DNA of 26,920 nucleotides from a virus: IMG/VR virus record IMGVR_UViG_3300025913_000096, positions 1 to 26,920 of that record; one strand, given 5' to 3'. Shown piece after piece: positions 5,798-12,873 of the stretch (position 1 is its first letter; every line of letters begins with the position of its first letter). The notes below the pieces were generated by a model. That model had not been told where the DNA came from, did no database searches, and worked only from the letters and a program-made list of their open reading frames with translations. A program made the position numbers and the translations under genes.

Positions 5798-5986
5798 TTA
5801 TTTGGTGCTGCGCGGCATCTTCCATTTCGCCGCATCGGCTGGGAATCGCTCGTACTCGATACCGTTTTCGATGAATTGCTCCCAAAGAACTTTTTTCGTG
5901 ATCGCGCAGCCAACGCTTTTTGCGTCCGCCTTTACTTCTTCGTAGAGCGTCGCGAATTCTTCTCGTGCCTGCTGTTCGGTATTCAT
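5798..5986 (-). CDS. Hypothetical protein (62 aa)
   Basis: ATG 5986 is chosen because AAGGGG lies 7 nt before it; ATG 5992 is too close to that site. The protein begins MNTEQQAREEFATLYEEVKA and is a mostly helical acidic-basic domain with ITKKVLWEQFIENGIEYERF. It is the first gene after a good sigma-70 promoter at 6024-6052. No family was recognised. Confidence 0.65.
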   Translation of the reverse strand: MNTEQQAREEFATLYEEVKADAKSVGCAITKKVLWEQFIENGIEYERFPADAAKWKMPRSTK

Positions 5987-6023
5987 CGTCATTCCCCTTC
6001 GTGTTGCGTTGTCGATATGAAGA

Positions 6024-6052
6024 ATCATACGCCACTTAAACAAAGTGAGCAA
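6024..6052 (-). promoter_or_regulatory. Sigma-70-like promoter, leftward
   Basis: On the minus strand TTGCTC (6052-6047) and TATGAT (6029-6024) are separated by 17 bp. The spacer contains CACTT-TGTTT-AAGTG, a perfect 5-bp inverted repeat that may be a repressor site. Upstream, at about 6066-6107, two further imperfect inverted repeats separate it from the gene ending at 6117; none has a T-run. Confidence 0.65.
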
Positions 6053-6116
6053 GATTTTTCTATCACTCAACTGAATCGATTGAGAGCCGAACCGAAGTCC
6101 GGCCTCAGAGAGGAAG

Positions 6117-6797
6117 TTACTCGGCGTCGATCTGGACGATGGAGAAGACGTACTTCTTACCGTTATGCTCGAACGTCTCGCTGCCACCGTTCTTGCGGTG
6201 CGCTTCTTTGAGCTTCAGGCGGAAGCGGATGTGCTTGTTATCCGGGAGTCGGTTGGCGCGGAAGGCGTCGCGCGTCGATTTGTACTGGCCGATGACCTTA
6301 CCGTCCAGCTTCACTTCCACGCCGTCGCGATGGAGGCGAGCTTTTCGAACTTCCGCATCCGCCCAAGTCGCCGCCACGCCTTCGGAGTTCGAGGCCTTCG
6401 CGGTGGAGCGCGAGGACGGCGTATAGTGCTGCGTTTGCGGCGAGCTTTGGATCGAGGACAGGACACTTTGCAGCGCGTTGAAAGCCGAACCGCCTTGCGC
6501 GGCGCGACGGCTCTCTTTCTCTTCGCGCTCCTCGTCGGTCTCTTCCGGCTCCTCTTCGTTCGCAACGGCGTCCGGGTGTACATTCGTGTCCGCTTTTCCG
6601 TTCGAAGGGGCCGGCGCAGCGGTTTCGGCGTCGATCTCTTCGAGCTTCGCGATCAAGTCGGCGACTCGCTTTTCAGCGGTGGCGCGATCGGCGAACTTTT
6701 TGATGATCTGGGCTTCATGGGAAACTTTTTGGACGTTCTCGTTGTAGAACGAGACGAGTTCAGCGGTCTTGGCTTCGGCGATGTTGATCGTTTGCAT
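6117..6797 (-). CDS. Hypothetical phage protein (226 aa), first gene of the leftward block
   Basis: ATG 6797 has AAGGAG 6 nt upstream and follows the shared leftward promoter. The N-terminus (residues about 10-55) carries AELVSFYNEN...KKFADRATAEKRVADLI, a helical motif I recognise from many unassigned phage proteins. An acidic, low-complexity linker (EEEPEETDEEREEKE) follows, and a C-terminal domain (about 150-226) rich in Lys/Arg and beta strands (VEVKLDGKVIGQYKSTRDAF; KHIRFRLKLKEAH). The C-terminal part might bind nucleic acid. Position next to the terminase raises the question of a packaging role, but it does not look like a known small terminase subunit. Confidence 0.7.
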   Translation of the reverse strand: MQTINIAEAKTAELVSFYNENVQKVSHEAQIIKKFADRATAEKRVADLIAKLEEIDAETAAPAPSNGKADTNVHPDAVANEEEPEETDEEREEKESRRAAQGGSAFNALQSVLSSIQSSPQTQHYTPSSRSTAKASNSEGVAATWADAEVRKARLHRDGVEVKLDGKVIGQYKSTRDAFRANRLPDNKHIRFRLKLKEAHRKNGGSETFEHNGKKYVFSIVQIDAE

Positions 6798-6856
6798 TTC
6801 GGGCTCCTTTCTGATTTCTTTCTGGGTCAGCGCTTGTTCGTCAGCGCATGAATAGG

Positions 6857-6885
6857 ATTCTGAGGCATATCGTCACGTCCGTCAA
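6857..6885 (-). promoter_or_regulatory. Shared leftward promoter, copy 1
   Basis: On the minus strand AAAGTTG leads directly into TTGACG (-35, 6885-6880), then exactly 17 bp, then CAGAAT (-10, 6862-6857). The same sequence elements and spacing recur at 12845-12873. It would drive the 226-aa gene at 6797 with a leader of about 50 nt. The remaining part of the 6798-7010 gap has TTCACTGAC twice (about 6893 and 7000) and a TAGAAT at 6976, with no good rightward -35. Confidence 0.7.
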
Positions 6886-7010
6886 CAACTTTCTTCACTG
6901 ACTGTGTGAAAAGATGGAAAAATATTTTTAATCGGTAGTCCAAGTCTGATAGTACATGGCCAGCCGCAGACGGCTAGAATACCCTGAACCAAATCGTTCA
7001 CTGACCAAAG

Positions 7011-8555
7011 ATGGCCCTGCCGCTTCGACACGACTACTTCTATGAACCGCCCCCGCCAACGGTGGCGTACTACGACGAAGCCAACCTGACGGTCACCAGG
7101 GCAATCAATGAGGTGCTGCGCTTCGGACGCGCGGCGAACGAGGAGAATGTGCGCGAGGACGCGATTGCCATCGCCCCTCCGATGTACTCGTTGAATCCGG
7201 CACTTCGATCATTTTGGTCCAGCCCAGGATATCGGTATCGCGTCCTGTACGGCGGACGGGGCTCGTCCAAATCGCACGATGCCGCTGGATACGCGGTGTT
7301 TCTCGCGGCCAACTACACGGTAAAGATACTCTGTGCACGCCAGTTCCAGAATCGCATTAGCGAGTCCGTATACACTCTACTGAAGGACAAGATCAACTCC
7401 AGTCCGTATCGAAGCGACTTTGAGATTCTGAAGACTTCGATACGACATAAGATCACCGGCTCTGAGTTCCTGTTCTACGGCATCGCGCGCAACCTCGAAG
7501 AGATCAAGTCCACCGAGGGCGTGGACATTCTTTGGTTGGAAGAAGCCCACTACCTGAACCAAGAGCAGTGGGAGGTAATCGAGCCGACGATTCGTAAAGA
7601 AGGATCGCAGGTTTGGCTTATCTTCAACCCTGACGAGTACACCGATTTCATATATCAGAAGTTCGTCGTCAACCCTCCGAGCGATGCGCTGGTCCGCGAG
7701 ATCAACTGGCAAGAGAACCCATACTTGTCAGAGACGATGCTGGATGTCATCTATGAGTATTACAAGCGCGAGCCGGAATCAGCGATACACGTGTATGGCG
7801 GAGCGCCTAAAATGGGCGCCGACAAGTCCGTCATTCCGCTCAAGTACATAATCGCCGCCATCGATGCGCACAAGAAGCTGGGCTGGGAGCCGAGCGGGCA
7901 AAAAACAGTCGGTTTCGATGTGGCGGACGACGGACGAGACCTTTGCGCGAACGTCAGCACGCATGGCAATGTCGTCATGTTCGCCGAAGAGTGGAAGGGG
8001 CTGGAGGATGAACTGCTCAAGTCGTGTACACGTACATGGAACAACGCTCGTCATTTCGGCGGCGCGATCATCTGGGATTCAATCGGAGTTGGAGCTCACG
8101 CTGGCGCGAAGTTCAAGGAGTTGAACGAAGGCAACAATATCGACCTTCGATACGAGCCGTTCAACGCAGGCGGTGGCGTAGAAGACCCGAAAGGCGTGTA
8201 CATGCGCTTGCCGCATGTGGACATCACAAACGGTGAACACTTCTCGAACATTAAGGCTCAAAAGTGGGACGAGGTTGCGACTCGGTTCCGGAAGACGTAC
8301 GAGTCGGTGGCGTTGGAAGTGAAGCATCCGTTCGATGAGCTCATAAGCCTGAACTCAGAAACGCTAGGGCCGTCGATGATCAACAAGATTCAAATGGAAC
8401 TCGCGGCGCCGCACAAAGACGTGGACAAGATGGGCAAGTTCAAGGTGGAGTCGAAAGAGGACTTGCTGGATCGCGGCGTGAAGTCCCCTAACGTGGCGGA
8501 TGCTTTGATTATGTCCCTGATCCGTCCGAAGCGCTCGTATGCGACGTTCTTTTGA
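7011..8555 (+). CDS. terL: Terminase large subunit
   Basis: This is the ATP-driven DNA packaging motor and headful/cos nuclease of the capsid. The 514-aa protein has a Walker A motif GGRGSSKS at residues 81-88, a Walker B VDILWLEEAH at 171-180 with the catalytic Glu, and coupling motif IFNPDEYTDF at about 204-213. An RNase H-like nuclease domain begins at TVGFDVADDGRD (Asp303), continues with IIWDSIGVGAHA (Asp356) and ends with the ADALIM Asp near 499. Length and motifs fit the PBSX-type terminase family. The ATG at 7011 has only a weak ribosome site (CAAAG). It stands alone between two leftward blocks, with no recognisable small subunit beside it. Confidence 0.93.
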   Translation: MALPLRHDYFYEPPPPTVAYYDEANLTVTRAINEVLRFGRAANEENVREDAIAIAPPMYSLNPALRSFWSSPGYRYRVLYGGRGSSKSHDAAGYAVFLAANYTVKILCARQFQNRISESVYTLLKDKINSSPYRSDFEILKTSIRHKITGSEFLFYGIARNLEEIKSTEGVDILWLEEAHYLNQEQWEVIEPTIRKEGSQVWLIFNPDEYTDFIYQKFVVNPPSDALVREINWQENPYLSETMLDVIYEYYKREPESAIHVYGGAPKMGADKSVIPLKYIIAAIDAHKKLGWEPSGQKTVGFDVADDGRDLCANVSTHGNVVMFAEEWKGLEDELLKSCTRTWNNARHFGGAIIWDSIGVGAHAGAKFKELNEGNNIDLRYEPFNAGGGVEDPKGVYMRLPHVDITNGEHFSNIKAQKWDEVATRFRKTYESVALEVKHPFDELISLNSETLGPSMINKIQMELAAPHKDVDKMGKFKVESKEDLLDRGVKSPNVADALIMSLIRPKRSYATFF

Positions 8556-8682
8556 CGTCTTCTTCGATTTGAACGGTCACCTTGCAATCCCAAGCGCCGT
8601 CCGTTCCGATGAACGCTTCGACTGAACTGGAGATTCCGTCCTTGGTCGAAGCGCTGATTGTTGCCCCGTCTTTAGCTTCCAT
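8509..8682 (-). CDS. Small hypothetical protein (57 aa), overlapping terL end
   Basis: ATG 8682 has AGGAAAGGG shortly upstream and begins 8 nt past the stop of the preceding leftward gene. The peptide begins MEAKDGATISASTKDG and has a beta-rich middle (AWDCKVTVQIEEDV). Its last 47 nt are antisense to the end of the terminase gene. No family was recognised. It is the last gene of the 12.8-8.5 kb leftward block. Confidence 0.55.
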   Translation of the reverse strand: MEAKDGATISASTKDGISSSVEAFIGTDGAWDCKVTVQIEEDVKRTSHTSASDGSGT

Positions 8683-8690
8683 GCCCTTTC

Positions 8691-9416
8691 CTATGGAGTG
8701 AAAACAAACATAATGCGCTTGGACTGGTCATATCCTTGCGCGATAGCGACGTGATTGAACTGGTCGACCGGGAGAAGTCGGAAGTTCTCATCGAGCGCCC
8801 ACCAAAGTTTCCAGCCGAGCTTTCGATTGGCCGAATCTGTGTACGAGAAGTACCGGCCGTCTTTTGTTACGGCGTACAGCTTCATCAGTCGGCCGTTCGT
8901 TACGTCGCACGTGATGATGTTCCAATCGTCCGGATTGTATGTGATGCCCAGCGGATAGAGATCGAATCCGTATGCGGGATTGCGCCACAACCAGCGGCAT
9001 CGCAAAAGGAATCGATTGAGGCCAGTCGGAGTTCCGGTGCCGCTGTAGGACCAAGCCCTGCTCCACCAACTCTTCGGCGACTCGTTCGTGAAGTACGCGC
9101 CTCGCCAACCTTGATCGACACTGGCGTCGAATGTCTGGAGCCAGCAAAGCCATGTAGGAAAGAATCCGTCAGGTCGAACGAAGGCCAACGCCAGCGGCGT
9201 CAACGGCACGGCAATGAGGTAGGTGAAGATAAGACCGACGAACGCAAGGAAAGCGTATCGGAGATAGGCGGTGAAGAGGTTCATTTGTTTCGGCTCCGTG
9301 ATGAAATAGAAGAATGTTACGAGGAGCCATATCGATGAAGCTGCAGTCTTTATGTGCCCGATCGGTTGGCCGTCTATTATCATGGCGACCAAGACGGCGC
9401 ACAAAATCGACTCCAT
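8691..9416 (-). CDS. DUF7338-like membrane protein (241 aa)
   Basis: ATG 9416 has GGAG 5 nt before it. The N-terminal 45 residues contain two short hydrophobic segments; at about residue 46 begins MNLFTAYLRYAFLAFVG, a further membrane pair ending TYLIAVPLTPLALAF. The soluble part has WLCWLQTFDASVDQGWR, SYSGTGTPTGLNRFLLRC and WRNPAYGFDLYPLG, typical of the phage DUF7338 type of protein. An in-frame internal ATG at 9281 with GGAG 9 nt upstream matches where relatives usually start, so either two products or a fusion to a small membrane protein is possible. Function unknown; membrane location is well supported. Confidence 0.7.
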   Translation of the reverse strand: MESILCAVLVAMIIDGQPIGHIKTAASSIWLLVTFFYFITEPKQMNLFTAYLRYAFLAFVGLIFTYLIAVPLTPLALAFVRPDGFFPTWLCWLQTFDASVDQGWRGAYFTNESPKSWWSRAWSYSGTGTPTGLNRFLLRCRWLWRNPAYGFDLYPLGITYNPDDWNIITCDVTNGRLMKLYAVTKDGRYFSYTDSANRKLGWKLWWALDENFRLLPVDQFNHVAIAQGYDQSKRIMFVFTP

Positions 9417-9472
9417 GAAAACTCCATCGCTTGGACACCGAAAGTTTACTGGACTTCCGGTGTCTGATGTCC

Positions 9473-9661
9473 TCAATGGAAGCGATTGAAAAGTAAGATG
9501 GTTGCCGCGCCGATGCAAAAACCGATCATGGCTGATATGATCAGATTTACCACAGAAGCGATTTCCAAGCTTCTGTGGTATCTGTCCAATTGGTGAAAAG
9601 GAACCTCGGCAATCCGATGCCGTTGGGCTTCAGGCGTATCAATGAATGGGACACGTTTCAT
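9473..9661 (-). CDS. Small membrane protein (62 aa)
   Basis: ATG 9661 overlaps the upstream TGA (ATGA) with GAGG upstream. The protein has a polar His/Arg-rich N-terminal half and one transmembrane helix at about residues 37-59 (VVNLIISAMIGFCIGAATIL). A 12-bp perfect inverted repeat lies within its coding sequence. No family was recognised; single-span C-terminal anchoring is the only structural inference. Confidence 0.65.
   Translation of the reverse strand: MKRVPFIDTPEAQRHRIAEVPFHQLDRYHRSLEIASVVNLIISAMIGFCIGAATILLFNRFH
9548..9580. repeat. 12-bp perfect inverted repeat inside a gene
   Basis: TACCACAGAAGC (9548-9559) and GCTTCTGTGGTA (9569-9580) are perfect inverse copies with a 9-nt loop, inside the codons preceding the transmembrane helix of the 62-aa protein. 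Transcribed in either direction it would fold into a stable hairpin. No T-run follows on either strand. Confidence 0.75.
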
Positions 9662-10272
9662 ATCTCTAAGGCCTCTTGAGCAGAGTCTATGGTTGAGCAG
9701 GCCTTGTCGATCGATTTGGCGAGCGCATCGCGACTTCGCTCCGCAACGGTGTTGATGCCGGCCTTCTCGTCTCGACTCGGATCATATCGACCGAGGATGA
9801 AATCAGGGCGGCGCTGATTCGGTTGCGGGCACGCGGCAATGATCTTCCACCCTTGGTCCAGATGCGTTTGCAACGCGTCCGTGCAGGCGTCCTCTGCCAG
9901 CATAACACTGTTGAAAAGCATCAGCCCCATTCCAGGCGTATAGACTTCGACGCGCTCGTTGAAGTGGGCATTGCCTGTTGCGCCAAATGAGCTTGCGAAA
10001 GTCTCCATCTTCGCCGCAAGGTGCTCCATTCGCTCCAGAGTTCGAATGTAGTGATCTTCGGTGATGAACGCCTCCGATACGACCTTGCCCTCTTCGCCAG
10101 ACAGAACCCAGGTTATGTACTGGTCTCCTGTCATCGTGATGTTTGTCATATTCACATCTGTGGCGTCTTGCACCTTGATGCCAAGGTCGCGCAACTTCTG
10201 CTTCCTTTTGGAAATCTTCTCTTCGCCTTCGGAGGCGTAAATGTACCCCAACTGAACAGTGAGAACTCTCAT
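9658..10272 (-). CDS. Hypothetical protein (204 aa)
   Basis: ATG 10272 lies 3 nt after the upstream stop, with only a weak GGATG site, so coupling is likely. Residues 1-40 are basic and end in GIKVQDATDVNM; the middle part includes GDQYITWVLSGEEGKVVSEAF and a helix with ERMEHLAAKMETFAS. The C-terminal half has THLDQGWKIIAACPQPNQRRPDFILGRYDP, which resembles the beta-hairpin repeats (DQGWxIxxxxP...PDYILGR) seen in small phage proteins of unknown function. No catalytic motif is visible. Confidence 0.65.
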   Translation of the reverse strand: MRVLTVQLGYIYASEGEEKISKRKQKLRDLGIKVQDATDVNMTNITMTGDQYITWVLSGEEGKVVSEAFITEDHYIRTLERMEHLAAKMETFASSFGATGNAHFNERVEVYTPGMGLMLFNSVMLAEDACTDALQTHLDQGWKIIAACPQPNQRRPDFILGRYDPSRDEKAGINTVAERSRDALAKSIDKACSTIDSAQEALEI

Positions 10273-10275
10273 GAT

Positions 10276-11055
10276 TTAGTCATCCAAGCGTTTGGTGATT
10301 TCGATTGATTGGCCGGCGCGATATCCGGCCTCCTTAGCGCGCTGCATATGAACATAGTCATCGATCGAGCCAGGCGCTGATACGGATCGAGATTTGCTCT
10401 GGTATTTCACTGACCCGAACTCCTCGTCGACCTGCGCCGCCTTGGCCACAACGAGAGAAGTTCCGGTGCCGTGGTAGGTGATCTTCTCTCGTTCGGTCAT
10501 CATCTCATCGAACTTGATTCGCAACGCCCTTGCAGCGTTAGTTTTGAACTCGGACCCTAGGCGAACGTTGTATCGGCCTGGGTGGTTCTCCTGCATGTAC
10601 TTCTTACAAAGATGGTCGATATTGTTCAGAAGTCTTTCCAGCATCTGCTTGGCCAACTCGACATCATTCTTGTAGCCTCTGAAGACAACCCTCTTGCCTG
10701 TGCTCTTCGTGAATCCTCCGCCAACTTTAGCGTTCTGATTGGCCTTGGATTGCATCTTGTAATCCATCGTCGCCCACTCGCTGACGGCGTGGCAATCGTT
10801 GTACTGCGCGATGGCGACAGAAAGGATATCGATGTGGTAAGGCATGGCGCTAAAGGCTCGCGTAACAGCCTCTCTAGCGAACTCCTGGGGCGCCGCTTCG
10901 GACACATCATACTCGTCCAGCTGGTGCTTGTCCATAAGCGCCCGTGCACGCTGCGCGGCGATCGCGGCCTCGTTCGGGCTGGAGGCGTCCTGCGCCATGG
11001 CCAGAAGCTTAGCGATACGTTCTTTGATCTTGTCGAGATTTTCGCGGGATTCCAT
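10276..11055 (-). CDS. DUF2786 domain protein (259 aa)
   Basis: ATG 11055 is chosen, with AAAGGA upstream; the frame is open further but lacks a ribosome site. Residues about 7-46 (IKERIAKLLAMAQDASSPNE...ARALMDKHQLDE) are a clear DUF2786 motif, a helical module common in phage and plasmid proteins. The remainder (AMPYHIDILSVAIAQYNDC...GYKNDVELAKQMLERLL) matches the accompanying conserved region often listed as DUF7168. The biochemical function of the family is not established. A 28-nt hairpin precedes the gene. Confidence 0.82.
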   Translation of the reverse strand: MESRENLDKIKERIAKLLAMAQDASSPNEAAIAAQRARALMDKHQLDEYDVSEAAPQEFAREAVTRAFSAMPYHIDILSVAIAQYNDCHAVSEWATMDYKMQSKANQNAKVGGGFTKSTGKRVVFRGYKNDVELAKQMLERLLNNIDHLCKKYMQENHPGRYNVRLGSEFKTNAARALRIKFDEMMTEREKITYHGTGTSLVVAKAAQVDEEFGSVKYQSKSRSVSAPGSIDDYVHMQRAKEAGYRAGQSIEITKRLDD

Positions 11056-11073
11056 TTCTTGTTCCTTTCTGAG

Positions 11074-11101
11074 AAAGCTGACGGAATTCTCCGCCAGCTT
11101 T
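11074..11101 (-). other. 12-bp leader hairpin
   Basis: On the minus strand AAAGCTGGCGGA-GAAT-TCCGTCAGCTTT folds into a 12-bp stem with one G-U pair and a 4-nt loop, between the stop at 11111 and the start at 11055. It is followed by CTCAGAAAGGA, the ribosome site. It may be a weak terminator/attenuator or a processing site. Confidence 0.5.
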
Positions 11102-11110
11102 GTGGAGCGA

Positions 11111-12046
11111 TCAACCGAAAAAGTTGTCAGCGCAAACTGGACCAATGCCGCGAGCCACGCTATCCGGATCAGTCAGATCACGGCCGCAGCAAGAGCACAC
11201 ACCGAACTTCTTGCCGAAAGCTATCGCAGAGTTCTCCGGATCGGCGCAAGCCGCTTCCACCGCATGCTTCATGTCGCCATCGCACTCGCGACTGGCAAAG
11301 AACTTTCCATCGGCGATCTTTCCGAGGTAGGTGCCGTCATTCGTCGAATGCTTAACGTACACAGCACCAGCATTCTTGCCGTGATCCGGCGCGCGAGAGA
11401 AGCAAAGCTTTACCGCCCCGCCCAACAGGTACATCTTCGGGAATCGCAACCCCTTCGACTTGGCGCGAGCGAACGCGTCCAGGATAGGTTGGATATTCAC
11501 CGGCGCGGCTGCAGCAACTTGCGCCTCTCGCTGGAGTTCGAGCGCCTTCTGGGCGTCGCCGAATTTCTGCGCGCACTTGAGTGCAGCGGTGATTTGCCCT
11601 GGCGTCAACGATCCAAATTTGCGCGCCTTCTCCCGGAGATCGATGGCGAATTGAAACGTGCTGTCTTTCCACCACGCGGCGATGGCTGGATACTCTGACT
11701 CGACCTTCGCTAAGTTCTCCTCCAGCTTCCGTTCCTTGCGCTCGGCGGATTTGATCTTGTTGGCGTCGCGCACCGCCTTGGGCGTCTTGAATGTCAAAAC
11801 TCCTTTTCCGTTGCAAGCGAAGCACTCAGAGCCGTAGTTGGAATACCCGCGATAGGTTCCGGTTCCACCGCACTTACGGCAAGGCTCGCTGTACAGTGTC
11901 TCAGCGCGATCGGTCGGCATCCTCTTTTCGAAGCGAGAAGGCTTCTTTCCGACGCGCTCGGCGCCGACTTCACCGACATCGTCGTCTTCCATGTCAGAGA
12001 AGAAGTCCGAGGACGAGCGATCGTCTTTACGGGTTGCGAGTTCCAT
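11111..12046 (-). CDS. DUF6011 protein with DnaJ-type zinc motifs (311 aa)
   Basis: Two CxxCxGxG repeats at C56-C59 (CRKCGGTGTYRG) and C75-C78 (CFACNGKGV) form a DnaJ-like zinc finger. The C-terminus (283-311) carries CSCCGRDLTDPDS...GIGPVCADNF, the DUF6011 zinc motif. Between them lie a charged helical stretch (about 95-120), a helical segment (SLTPGQITAALKCAQKFG) and a beta-rich part. Proteins with this layout are common in phages and actinobacterial plasmids and are not characterised; a nucleic-acid or protein-binding role is inferred from the zinc sites. The ATG follows one of four identical GGAGCTAAACGCCATG elements. Confidence 0.8.
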   Translation of the reverse strand: MELATRKDDRSSSDFFSDMEDDDVGEVGAERVGKKPSRFEKRMPTDRAETLYSEPCRKCGGTGTYRGYSNYGSECFACNGKGVLTFKTPKAVRDANKIKSAERKERKLEENLAKVESEYPAIAAWWKDSTFQFAIDLREKARKFGSLTPGQITAALKCAQKFGDAQKALELQREAQVAAAAPVNIQPILDAFARAKSKGLRFPKMYLLGGAVKLCFSRAPDHGKNAGAVYVKHSTNDGTYLGKIADGKFFASRECDGDMKHAVEAACADPENSAIAFGKKFGVCSCCGRDLTDPDSVARGIGPVCADNFFG

Positions 12047-12067
12047 GGCGTTTAGCTCCTTTGTGGA

Positions 12068-12262
12068 TCAAGCGACTACATTGAAGTAAAAGTGGACCTG
12101 CTTGTCGATGGCTCGTTGCCCGACTGCCACCGGGAAGAACCGTCCACCCTTCGTCATCATGACGAAGTAGCGCACGTCCGAGAACTTCTTGTCGAAGGCC
12201 TTCTTGGCGTTCTCTTCGGTCGCGTAGGTTTTGGACGGCTGGATTTCAAAGAAGTGGTTCAT
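12068..12262 (-). CDS. Small hypothetical protein (64 aa)
   Basis: The start is fixed by the repeated GGAGCTAAACGCCATG element at 12260-12275. The protein begins MNHFFEIQPSKTYATEENAK and looks like a small alpha/beta domain: a helix (EENAKKAFDKKF), then strands (VRYFVMMTKGGRFFPVAVG) and HFYFNVV. I recognise this general type from phage hypothetical proteins, but not a function. Confidence 0.7.
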   Translation of the reverse strand: MNHFFEIQPSKTYATEENAKKAFDKKFSDVRYFVMMTKGGRFFPVAVGQRAIDKQVHFYFNVVA

Positions 12263-12281
12263 GGCGTTTAGCTCCAATGGG

Positions 12282-12297
12282 GCCGGGTCGCCCCGGC
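12282..12297 (-). other. Intergenic GC hairpin with GNRA-type loop
   Basis: On the minus strand GCCGGG-GCGA-CCCGGC is a perfect 6-bp stem closed by a GCGA loop, between the stop at 12305 and the start at 12262. The stem and the preceding CACGCC are the same as in the hairpin at 5775-5790, 6.5 kb away. No T-run follows. Confidence 0.6.
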
Positions 12298-12304
12298 GTG
12301 AAGA

Positions 12305-12529
12305 TCAGTGGGTTTGACCGGCCCAACGCGTGATGCACTCAGCGCGCCAATCATACGAGTCCTTTGCGACATCGTATTGGCTCGGCTCGTAACGACCGAC
12401 CATCCTCCATTCGCGGTCAATGCGCACTTCCACGAAATAGTGGCTGAGTTGGAAATCGCCGTTGACCGCAACCAGACGTACCAAGTTGCCGTTGCTTGCG
12501 ACCGTCTTCTCTAATGTGGTGCTGTTCAT
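12305..12529 (-). CDS. Small hypothetical protein (74 aa)
   Basis: It starts in the second upstream copy of the repeated ribosome-site element. The protein begins MNSTTLEKTVASNGNLVRLV and has beta-strand pattern (FQLSHYFVEVRIDREWRMVGRYE) followed by a helical end with DWRAECITRW. No family was recognised. Confidence 0.65.
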   Translation of the reverse strand: MNSTTLEKTVASNGNLVRLVAVNGDFQLSHYFVEVRIDREWRMVGRYEPSQYDVAKDSYDWRAECITRWAGQTH

Positions 12530-12557
12530 GGCGTTTAGCTCCGTAAATTCGCGTTGC

Positions 12558-12797
12558 TCAGATGACGAGTTTCTTAATGGTCGGAAGAGCCGATACCGGC
12601 GTTCTGTACGAGGGGCTGAAGGTAAACGAATTTCCGTTCTGCTTTACTACTATTATGTAATTGCTGCCGACTTGAATGCTGACCGTATCTGTAATCTTTA
12701 CTTCGCCGTCCTCTGACTGATTTGCCTCGGATACGGAAATGGCCTTGATACCTTGCAGTTCGAGGAATTTGGCGACTTGCGCGGCTTTGAAATTCAT
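12558..12797 (-). CDS. Small hypothetical protein (79 aa), first gene of the block
   Basis: It starts in the repeated ribosome-site element at 12795-12810, about 40 nt after the predicted start of the shared leftward promoter. The protein begins MNFKAAQVAKFLELQGIKAI, a helix-strand opening, then a beta-rich domain (VSIQVGSNYIIVVKQNGNSF). Its amino-acid sequence is not clearly related to the next two genes despite the identical starts. Confidence 0.65.
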   Translation of the reverse strand: MNFKAAQVAKFLELQGIKAISVSEANQSEDGEVKITDTVSIQVGSNYIIVVKQNGNSFTFSPSYRTPVSALPTIKKLVI

Positions 12798-12844
12798 GGC
12801 GTTTAGCTCCGGTTCGTACTTCGTTTCATCACATCTGAGACTCA

Positions 12845-12873
12845 ATTCTGATCCATCTTTCTGGCGCCGTCAA
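12845..12873 (-). promoter_or_regulatory. Shared leftward promoter, copy 2
   Basis: On the minus strand AAAGTTG leads into TTGACG (-35, 12873-12868), 17 bp, then CAGAAT (-10, 12850-12845). The -35, spacing and -10 are identical to 6857-6885, while the spacer differs. It would drive the nine-gene leftward block from 12797 to 8509. Confidence 0.7.

Larger units (their letters stand above)
12044..12810 (-). repeat. Four identical 16-bp translation-start elements
   Basis: GGAGCTAAACGCCATG (minus strand) occurs four times, at 12044-12059, 12260-12275, 12527-12542 and 12795-12810. Each copy contains the Shine-Dalgarno GGAG, a 9-nt spacer and the start codon of a gene (starts 12046, 12262, 12529, 12797). 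Intervals are 216, 267 and 268 bp. No further copy was noticed in the window. Confidence 0.9.

Noticed and set aside
6165-6851. 228-codon rightward frame opposite the 226-aa gene
   Set aside because: Composition (Arg, Val, Leu, Phe) is that of a shadow of the charged leftward protein.
10582-11698. Long rightward frames opposite the DUF2786 and DUF6011 genes
   Set aside because: They overlap recognised leftward genes, have no ribosome site and no domain.
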